Shown: positions 58,412-64,000 of the stretch, piece after piece
Numbering within the stretch: position 1 is the first letter of the stretch
Layout: every line of letters begins with the position of its first letter
From: Hypericibacter sp049323455
GTDB taxonomy: Bacteria > Pseudomonadota > Alphaproteobacteria > Dongiales > Dongiaceae
Assembly: GCA_049323455.1 (NCBI GenBank)
Contig: JBMONF010000028.1
Location: 18,982 to 82,981 of the forward strand
Direction: 5' to 3'
Length of the DNA stretch: 64,000 nucleotides
The notes under the pieces: generated by a model
What the model was told of the DNA's origin: nothing
Databases searched by the model: none
The model's input: only the letters and a program-made list of their open reading frames with translations
Program-made: the position numbers and the translations under genes

Positions 58412-58828
58412 TCAGAATTTCCGGTAGGCCTTGTTGAGGTCCACCATCGGGTGCTTGCGCGACATCTGGAACTTGATCAGCAACTCGCGCGCGATCATGT
58501 CCCGGTCCTGCTGGTTGTTCGGCAGCTTCATGTCGGGCGGCACGGTCACCCAACCGTTGATGTTGCGGTCGAACACCGCGGCCCGACCCTCCTCGTAGCC
58601 CATATGGACGTCCTCGAGCCAATTGAGGTCGTCCCAGCCCATGATCTCCATGTACTTCTTCAGGAAGGGCGTGAGGCGCGTGTAGTCCGGCACGAGATTG
58701 ACGTCGTAGCGGTAGCCGATGTGCTGCCCGATCTCCTTCTCGCGCTGGGTATCGAGGCCCTTGCCCTTGAGATATTTGTCGACGTCCTCTTTCTTCTGAG
58801 ACGGCTTCGTCTGTTCCTGTTTTGCCAT
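58412..58828 (-). CDS. Uncharacterised protein at the end of the second synthase cluster
   Basis: 138 residues from ATG 58828. Unrecognised; soluble. A charged N-terminus (KQEQTKPSQKKEDVDKYLKG) is followed by an Asp/Trp-rich part (MEIMGWDDLNWLEDVHMGYE near residue 65) and a C-terminal ARELLIKFQMSRKHPMVDLN near 115. It starts 11 bases after the stop of the upstream FMN glutamate synthase-like gene, so it is in that operon and presumably acts with it. No equivalent follows mgsC in the other cluster. Confidence 0.72.
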   Translation of the reverse strand: MAKQEQTKPSQKKEDVDKYLKGKGLDTQREKEIGQHIGYRYDVNLVPDYTRLTPFLKKYMEIMGWDDLNWLEDVHMGYEEGRAAVFDRNINGWVTVPPDMKLPNNQQDRDMIARELLIKFQMSRKHPMVDLNKAYRKF

Positions 58829-58839
58829 GGCGGGGCTCC

Positions 58840-60219
58840 TCAATACCGGGTCATGTCGGGCCGGCCGACGGTATGCTGCGAGCCGGCCAGCGGCACCATG
58901 GCGAGCGCCGAGGCTTCCATGGTCAAGGCCGCGAGGTCTTCGGGCTCGAGGCTGTGCACGTTGGTCTTGCCGCAGGCGCGCGCCATCATCTGGCACTCGA
59001 TGGCGAGGCAGTGCAGGAAGTTGTAGACGCGCTCGGCAGCCTCGTCGGGGTCGAGCCGCTTGCGCAAGACCGGATCCTGCGTCGCCACGCCGACCGGGCA
59101 GCGCCCGGTATGGCAGTGGTAGCAATAGCCCGCCTCGACGCCGACCTCCTTCTCGAAATCCGCCTCGGGGATGTCCTTGTTGCAGTTGAGCGCCATCATC
59201 GCCGAATGGCCGATCGCGACCGCATCCGCCCCCAGCGCCAGGGCCTTGGCCACGTCGGCGCCGTTGCGGATACCGCCGGCATAGACCAGGCTGATCTCGC
59301 CCGACTTGCCCACGTCGTCCAACGCCTTGCGGGCCTGGCGGATGGCGGCGATGCCGGGCACGCCGGTCTCCTCGGTGGCGATGTGCGGTCCGGCGCCGGT
59401 GCCGCCCTCCATGCCGTCGATGTAGATCGAATCCGGATCGGTCTTCGCCGCCATTCGGACGTCGTCATAGACGCGCGCAGCACCCAGCTTGAGCTGGATC
59501 GGGATCTCCCAGTTGGTTGCCTCGCGGATCTCCTGGATCTTCAGAGCGAGATCGTCGGGGCCGAGCCAGTCGGGGTGGCGCGCCGGCGAGCGCTGGTCGA
59601 TGCCGGCGGGCAGCGAACGCATCTCGGCCACCTGGTCCGTCACCTTCTGGCCCATGAGATGGCCGCCCAGCCCGACCTTGCAGCCTTGGCCGATGAAGAA
59701 CTCACAGGCGTCGGCAAGACGCAGGTGGTGCGGGTTGAAGCCGTAGCGCGACTGGATACACTGGTAGAGCCACTTCGAGGAGTAGCGGCGCTCGTCGGGG
59801 ATCATGCCGCCTTCGCCCGAGCAGGTCGCGGTGCCGGCCATGGTTGCGCCGCGCGCGAGCGCGATCTTGGCCTCGTAGGAGAGCGCGCCGAAGCTCATGC
59901 CCGTGATGTAGATCGGGATGTCGAGCACCAGCGGGCGCTTGGCCCTGGGCCCGATCACGGTCTGGGTCAGGCACTTCTCGCGATAGCCTTCGATCACGAA
60001 CCGGGTGAGCGTGCCCGGCAGGAAGGTCAAGTCGTCCCAGCTCGGAATCTTCTTGAAGAGCGAGAAGCCGCGCATGCGATAGCGGCCGAGTTCCGACTTG
60101 ATGTGAATGTCGTCGATGACCTGGGGCGTGAACAGGAAGCTCCTGCCCAGCAGGCTCTTGTTGCGCGTCGACTTCTTGGCGGCCGGCGCGGCAGCGGGTG
60201 CCTTCTTCTCTTTCGCCAT
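58840..60219 (-). CDS. FMN/Fe-S glutamate synthase-like protein, second copy (GlxD/MgsC-like)
   Basis: 459 residues. Same domain plan as mgsC: ITGMSFGALSYEAKIALARG near residue 110, SGEGGMIPDERRYSS, LVYAGGIRNGADVAKALALG near 315 and CYHCHTGRCPVGVATQDP near 360 for the iron-sulfur centre. It differs in a Lys/Ala-rich N-terminus (KEKKAPAAAPAAKKSTRNKS) and in IDGMEGGTGAGPHIA in place of LDGMQGGTAATQ, the form usual in true GltB barrels. Operon mates are the GXGXG and amidotransferase genes upstream, as in the rhizobial glxBCD set. Likely makes an N-substituted glutamate, product unknown. Confidence 0.85.
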   Translation of the reverse strand: MAKEKKAPAAAPAAKKSTRNKSLLGRSFLFTPQVIDDIHIKSELGRYRMRGFSLFKKIPSWDDLTFLPGTLTRFVIEGYREKCLTQTVIGPRAKRPLVLDIPIYITGMSFGALSYEAKIALARGATMAGTATCSGEGGMIPDERRYSSKWLYQCIQSRYGFNPHHLRLADACEFFIGQGCKVGLGGHLMGQKVTDQVAEMRSLPAGIDQRSPARHPDWLGPDDLALKIQEIREATNWEIPIQLKLGAARVYDDVRMAAKTDPDSIYIDGMEGGTGAGPHIATEETGVPGIAAIRQARKALDDVGKSGEISLVYAGGIRNGADVAKALALGADAVAIGHSAMMALNCNKDIPEADFEKEVGVEAGYCYHCHTGRCPVGVATQDPVLRKRLDPDEAAERVYNFLHCLAIECQMMARACGKTNVHSLEPEDLAALTMEASALAMVPLAGSQHTVGRPDMTRY

Positions 60220-60252
60220 GAACGGTGTCCTTCTTGCGAACGGGTCGCGGGG

Positions 60253-61089
60253 CTAGAGGATGAGCTTCTTCTCGGCTGGCTCCAGATTGTCGTAGTTCCA
60301 GAGCTGCTTGCCGGCGACGATCTTCTGCATGTTCTTGACGCCCTTGGGCGTCTCGAGCCCGTACATCTTGAGCTTGCGCGTGAGCCATGCCACGTCGAGA
60401 TCGGTCATCTCGCCCGGCACCGCGTCGACGCCCAGGCCCTCGATCTTGCCGCCGACATAGATCGTGCCGTCATACATGGAGTCGCCGAGATTCTTGCCGG
60501 CATCGCCCAGGATCACCATGCGGCCGCGCTGCATCATGAAGCCGCAGAACGCGCCGCACCGGCCACCGACGATGATGGTGCCGCCCTTCATGTCGATGCC
60601 CATGCGCGCGCCGACATCGCCGAGACAGACCAGATCGCCGCCGCGCAGCGCCGCTCCGAAGGTGGAGCCGGCGTTCTTCTCGACCACGACCGTGCCCGCC
60701 AGCATGTTTTCCGCGCAGGACCAGCCGACGCGGCCCTTGATCCGGACATTGGGTCCGTCGATGAGGCCGCAGCCGAAATAGCCGAGGCTGCCCTCGATAT
60801 GAAGGTTCAGGCGGTTGAGGATGCCGACCGCGAGCGAATGCTTGGCGCCCGGGTTCTTCAGCACGATGGTGCCGTAGCCCTGGCTCATCAGCTCGCGGAT
60901 CTTGAGATTGACCTCGCGGCTCGACAGCGCTCCGGCGTCGAGCTCGGCCCGCTTGTTGTAGTCGACGTCGAACGCCTCGGGGTAGGTGAAATTCTCCTCC
61001 TCCGAAGCCGAGAAGAACCGCTGCTGGGTGCGCCCGGAGAGCTGCTCCGTGTGCATGCCCATGTCGTGGGATTTGGTTCGCAGTGCCAT
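60253..61089 (-). CDS. GXGXG-domain glutamate synthase-like subunit, second copy (GlxC/MgsB-like)
   Basis: 278 residues. GltB C-terminal beta-helix: LGYFGCGLIDGPNVRIKGRV, STFGAALRGGDLVCLGDVGA, GTIIVGGRCGAFCGFMMQRG and LGDAGKNLGDSMYDGTIYVG in series from about residue 95 to 210. Longer than the 227-residue mgsB by an N-terminal 50 residues (RTQQRFFSASEEENFTYPEA). It starts directly after the amidotransferase stop (no gap) and ends 33 bases before the synthase gene. Confidence 0.86.
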   Translation of the reverse strand: MALRTKSHDMGMHTEQLSGRTQQRFFSASEEENFTYPEAFDVDYNKRAELDAGALSSREVNLKIRELMSQGYGTIVLKNPGAKHSLAVGILNRLNLHIEGSLGYFGCGLIDGPNVRIKGRVGWSCAENMLAGTVVVEKNAGSTFGAALRGGDLVCLGDVGARMGIDMKGGTIIVGGRCGAFCGFMMQRGRMVILGDAGKNLGDSMYDGTIYVGGKIEGLGVDAVPGEMTDLDVAWLTRKLKMYGLETPKGVKNMQKIVAGKQLWNYDNLEPAEKKLIL

Positions 61090-62034
61090 TTATGCGCTCT
61101 TCCAAACACGCACTTCGCCCTCGTAGGGGTCGAAAGTGTCGATTTCGTGGGGGAACACGCTGCGGATCGCTACCTCTTCGGAGGCCAGCGCGATGAACTT
61201 GTCGCTTTCGTAGAGCACCATCGGCTTGGCCGCCATGGTGTCCTTGGCCATGCCGAGCGAATCCGAGGTCGCCACCAGATAGGTGAAGACGCCGTCGAGC
61301 TCCTCGATCGACTCCTTCATGGCGTCCTTGAGATCGGCGCCCTGCTGCATCTTGTCCGCCAGATAGACGGCGATGAGCTCGGAATCGCAGTTCGACATGA
61401 AGCGGTGGCCGCGCCGCTCGAGCGCGCGCCGGCCGTTCCAGTAGTTGGTGAGCTGCCCGTTGTGCACCACCGAGACGTCGGCGAAGGGATAGGCCCAGTA
61501 AGGATGGGCCGACCGGATGTCGACATCGGATTCCGTCGCCATGCGAGTGTGACCCAGCGCATGGGTGCCGATGAAGCCCTTGAGGTGGTACTGCTCGGCG
61601 ACGCGCGCGGCGTCGCCGAGGTCCTTGATCAGCTCGAGGCCATGGCCCATGGACAGGATCTCCGCCCCCTCCACGTCCTCGATGTAGTCCGCGAGCCGCC
61701 GCCGGTCGCCGGCATAGTCGATCTTGTAGCGGAAGGCGTATTCGGTGACGTCCTGAGCCTCCTCGATCCGGCCGCCCAGCTCCTTGATGCGCCGGTCGAC
61801 TTCGGCCCGGCGCTCCTTGACCTGGTCGTGGATCTTGAAGCCCTTGGTCATCTCGTCCTGTTCGGCCACCTTGAAGCGCAACATCAGCTCGTTGCCCTTC
61901 AGCGGCTTGCCGTAGAGGGCGTAACCGGTCGAATCCGGTCCGCGATGCTTCAGCGACTGCAACATCGCCGTCATCTCGGTGCCGATGTCGCCGGTTTTGC
62001 CGCCCCTATGGATCAATCCAGCAATTCCGCACAT
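61090..62034 (-). CDS. Class II glutamine amidotransferase, second copy (GlxB/MgsA-like)
   Basis: 314 residues from ATG 62034. N-terminal Cys nucleophile in MCGIAGLIHRGG, LKHRGPDSTGYALYG near residue 30, GHTRMATESDVDIRSAHPY near 165, VHNGQLTNYWNGRRALERRG near 192. A longer open frame extends upstream into the synthetase gene, but MCGI must be the mature N-terminus. Middle region residues 60-115 (VKERRAEVDRRIKELGGRIEEAQ, in part) are a charged helical insertion compared with mgsA. Abuts the GXGXG gene. Confidence 0.87.
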   Translation of the reverse strand: MCGIAGLIHRGGKTGDIGTEMTAMLQSLKHRGPDSTGYALYGKPLKGNELMLRFKVAEQDEMTKGFKIHDQVKERRAEVDRRIKELGGRIEEAQDVTEYAFRYKIDYAGDRRRLADYIEDVEGAEILSMGHGLELIKDLGDAARVAEQYHLKGFIGTHALGHTRMATESDVDIRSAHPYWAYPFADVSVVHNGQLTNYWNGRRALERRGHRFMSNCDSELIAVYLADKMQQGADLKDAMKESIEELDGVFTYLVATSDSLGMAKDTMAAKPMVLYESDKFIALASEEVAIRSVFPHEIDTFDPYEGEVRVWKSA

Positions 62035-62087
62035 CTCGCTCTCTCTTTCTTTTTCTCCTATGCCGGTCCGGCGTCCCTGGCGGCGCT

Positions 62088-63635
62088 TTACGGCAGGTAG
62101 TCCCAGTACTGCTGCAAGTCCCAGCTCGTGACGGTGGCCATGAACTTCTCCCACTCGTCGCGCTTGTAGTGCGTGAAGACCCGATACATCTCGTCGGGCA
62201 TCGCCTTCTTGACGACCTCGTCCTTGTCCAGCTCGTCGAGGGCGGCGCCCAGCGACATCGGCAGCTTCTTGACCTTCTTGCCGGCCGCCATGGCCGCGTA
62301 GATGTTGCGCTCCTCGGGCTCGCCCGGATCGAGCTTCGAGGCGATGCCGTCGTCGAAGGCCATCAGGATGCCGGCGGCCATCAGGTAGGGGTTCACCGTC
62401 GAATCGACCGAGCGATACTCGAAGCGACCGGGTGCCGAGATGCGCAGCGCGCAGGTGCGGTTCTGATAGCCCCAGTCGGCATAGACCGGCGCCCAGAAGC
62501 CCGTATCCCACAGGCGGCGATAGGAGTTGACGGTGGAGGAGCCGATCGCCGTCAGCGCGCCGACATGCTTGATGATGCCGCCGATGCAGTTGAGGCCGAT
62601 CGGGCCCGGCTTGGCGTCGCCCTTGAGCGGCAGGAAGGTGTTCTCGCCGCCCTTGAGGTAGGTGAAGTTGTGGGTCATGCCCGGCAGGGTGTCGTTGCCG
62701 AGCTTGTTCAGCTTCTCCTCGCCGCCGCGCCACAGCGAGATGTTGTGGTGGCAGCCCGAGGCCGACACGCCCATGAAGGGCTTGGACATGAAGCAGGCGA
62801 TCAGATTGAACTCGCGCGCGACCTGAGCGCAGATCTGGCGATAGGTCGTCAGGCGGTCGGCCGTGCGCAGGCAGTCGTCGAACATGAAGTTCAGCTCGAG
62901 CTGGCCCGGCGCGTCCTCATGGTCGCCCTGGATCATGTCGAGACCCATGGCGCGGCCGTACTCGATCACGCGCATGAAGACAGGGCGAAGGCTCTCGAAC
63001 TGGTCGATGTGGTAGCAGTTCGGCTTGGAGAAGCCGCCTTCCGGCAGCCCGTCGGGGCCCTTCCTCAGCCACATCATCTCCGGCTCGCAGCCGTGACGCA
63101 TGTGCAGGCCCTTGTGCTTCTTTTTGAACCCTTCGTGGATGATGCGCAGGTTGCCGCGGCAGTCCGAGGTCAGATGGCCGCCCGGATTGACCTTCTCCTC
63201 GCGATTGCGGAAACAGGTGCAGAAGACGCGCGCCACCCGCTTGTCCCAGGGCAGCTGCACGAAGGTCTCGGGGTCGGGAATGCCGACCAGTTCCGAGGCC
63301 TCGGGACCGTAGCCGATATAGTTCTTGTGGCGATCGACGAAGAGGTTGGCGGTCGAGCCGTAGACCAGCTGGAAGCCGCGCTCGGCGGTCGCCTCCCAAT
63401 GGTCGGCCGGGATGCCCTTGCCGACGATGCGCCCCGTGACCGAGACGAACTGATAATAGATGTATTGAATGCCAAGCTCGTTGATCTTGGCGCGAACCTG
63501 TTTGACGAGCTCCTTGCGTCCCGCCTGGTTGACGTGAGCTTCCAGATCCGTCATCGGCTCGCTGGATCTGGCGCGCACCGGCCGGGGCGCCTCTTTGCGC
63601 CCCCTCTGGTTCACATAGGCTTGTGTATCGGCCAT
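62088..63635 (-). CDS. Type III glutamine synthetase-like protein (GlnT-like), second copy
   Basis: 515 residues from ATG 63635, which has GGAGG ten bases upstream. GS fold: RHGCEPEMMWLRKG near residue 205, QGDHEDAPGQLELNFMFDD near 265, SGCHHNISLWRGG near 320 and GRFEYRSVDSTVNPYLMAAG near 420. It is 80 residues longer than gmaS and differs at many conserved sites, so it is not a recent duplicate. The N-terminal 60 residues contain an imperfect internal repeat (YVNQRGRKEAPRPVRAR and HVNQAGRKELVKQVRAK). An ATG at 63554 would start at the second unit but lacks a ribosome site. First full gene of the second cluster; the amine it ligates is unknown. Confidence 0.86.
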   Translation of the reverse strand: MADTQAYVNQRGRKEAPRPVRARSSEPMTDLEAHVNQAGRKELVKQVRAKINELGIQYIYYQFVSVTGRIVGKGIPADHWEATAERGFQLVYGSTANLFVDRHKNYIGYGPEASELVGIPDPETFVQLPWDKRVARVFCTCFRNREEKVNPGGHLTSDCRGNLRIIHEGFKKKHKGLHMRHGCEPEMMWLRKGPDGLPEGGFSKPNCYHIDQFESLRPVFMRVIEYGRAMGLDMIQGDHEDAPGQLELNFMFDDCLRTADRLTTYRQICAQVAREFNLIACFMSKPFMGVSASGCHHNISLWRGGEEKLNKLGNDTLPGMTHNFTYLKGGENTFLPLKGDAKPGPIGLNCIGGIIKHVGALTAIGSSTVNSYRRLWDTGFWAPVYADWGYQNRTCALRISAPGRFEYRSVDSTVNPYLMAAGILMAFDDGIASKLDPGEPEERNIYAAMAAGKKVKKLPMSLGAALDELDKDEVVKKAMPDEMYRVFTHYKRDEWEKFMATVTSWDLQQYWDYLP

Positions 63636-63875
63636 TGCTGCGAATCCTCCCTCGATCTTTCCTCTTGTTCCTGTGGCTCCGGCTCTGGTCGAAAGAGCCG
63701 TTGCCAGTCTCCTCAACCCCGGCGCACTCCCCAAGCACTAAGTGGTTGAAACGGTCGTTCCCGGGAGCCACCTGTCCCCGGCCGGCTCCGGATCGCCTCG
63801 CGCAACCAAACCAATTTCATACCATTCTACCTGCCTCGCTTTTTCTACCCGGCCTTTCCGACCGCCTTTGCCCCC
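63636..63875. other. Intergenic region upstream of the second synthetase
   Basis: 240 bases without a gene. CCACAGGAA on the minus strand (63668-63676) matches the half-site upstream of mgdA. AT-rich tracts near 63810-63830 (CCAATTTCATACCATTC) may be part of a promoter. No hairpin with a T-run marks the end of the preceding oxidoreductase gene. Confidence 0.4.
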
Positions 63876-64000
63876 TCAGCTCCAGGGGAAGGGGCTGTGG
63901 GAGACGGGGTGGAGCTTGCCCTCGGCGAAGCGCGAGAAGCGGAACGGGTCGAGCAGGTCGCTGTGCCGCCCGCAGATGTCGTCCGCCACCAGCGCCCCCA
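63876..64000 (-). CDS. C-terminus of an FAD-dependent oxidoreductase (sarcosine oxidase beta-like)
   Basis: Only the last 41 codons are inside the window, ending at the TGA at 63876-63878. They read GALVADDICGRHSDLLDPFR then FSRFAEGKLHPVSHSPFPWS, the typical end of DAO-type flavoproteins related to sarcosine oxidase beta. Same strand as the second synthetase cluster, with 240 bases between, so it may be an oxidase for the product of that cluster, parallel to mgdA for the first. The rest of the gene is needed to be sure. Confidence 0.65.
   Translation of the reverse strand, partial: GALVADDICGRHSDLLDPFRFSRFAEGKLHPVSHSPFPWS

Noticed and set aside
1..64000. tRNA, rRNA, prophage or replication-origin features
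   Set aside because: No cloverleaf with a T-loop GTTCRANNC, no rRNA segment, no integrase or capsid genes and no DnaA-box cluster were recognised on reading both strands; a tRNAscan-SE and Rfam run would be decisive.

Overview
This 64 kb window is high-GC (about two thirds G+C by eye), gene-dense bacterial chromosome. The gene content points to an alphaproteobacterium, probably of Rhodospirillales type. Pointers are SAM-II riboswitches, an aspartate/glutamate leucyltransferase (bpt), a DUF1036 protein, a MerR/P-type ATPase pair and glx/mgs-type glutamate synthase-like gene sets. No rRNA, tRNA, CRISPR array, phage or intact insertion sequence was recognised. One gene is cut at each window edge: an iron-dependent alcohol dehydrogenase on the left and an FAD oxidoreductase on the right.

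Left part (1-24 kb). Small catabolic and sulfur genes dominate: two enolase-superfamily sugar-acid enzymes, an orphan peptide-type binding protein, a GMC oxidoreductase with its LysR regulator, a 3-hydroxyisobutyrate-dehydrogenase-like enzyme, hemB, two alpha/beta hydrolases, three EamA transporters, an ornithine-decarboxylase-like enzyme and a CoA transferase. The most striking element is the leader of an osmC-like/metY operon at 3616-3930. It holds a strong promoter, a SAM-II riboswitch ending in an intrinsic terminator, and then a second, longer-looped SAM-II-like aptamer before the first gene.

Middle part (24-43 kb). This holds a penicillin-acylase-family hydrolase, threonine dehydratase, a two-gene reverse-transsulfuration operon (cystathionine beta-synthase and gamma-lyase), motA/motB, an RDD protein, a lower-GC sulfotransferase, bpt, and an N-carbamoylputrescine amidase. 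Next is a metal region: a Met-rich cupredoxin, merR, a Zn/Cd/Pb P-type ATPase with a MerR dyad promoter, a zf-TFIIB protein and a merR remnant. An SDR and a cyclase-family enzyme follow.

Right part (43-64 kb). A long leftward block matches the N-methylglutamate (methylamine) pathway in the order mgdA-mgdB-mgdC-mgdD, an XRE-cupin regulator, mgsA-mgsB-mgsC, gmaS. Formate-tetrahydrofolate ligase and an aldehyde dehydrogenase lie downstream. Expected flow: GmaS joins methylamine to glutamate, MgsABC moves the methylamino group to give N-methylglutamate, MgdABCD oxidises this back to glutamate with release of a C1 unit, and Fhs works in the folate C1 pool. Immediately upstream lies a second, paralogous and differently ordered set (glutamine-synthetase-like, amidotransferase, GXGXG protein, FMN glutamate-synthase-like protein), with two unrecognised proteins at the junction. 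Palindromic repeats of one family recur in several intergenic gaps. Functions are assigned from sequence motifs and gene order only.
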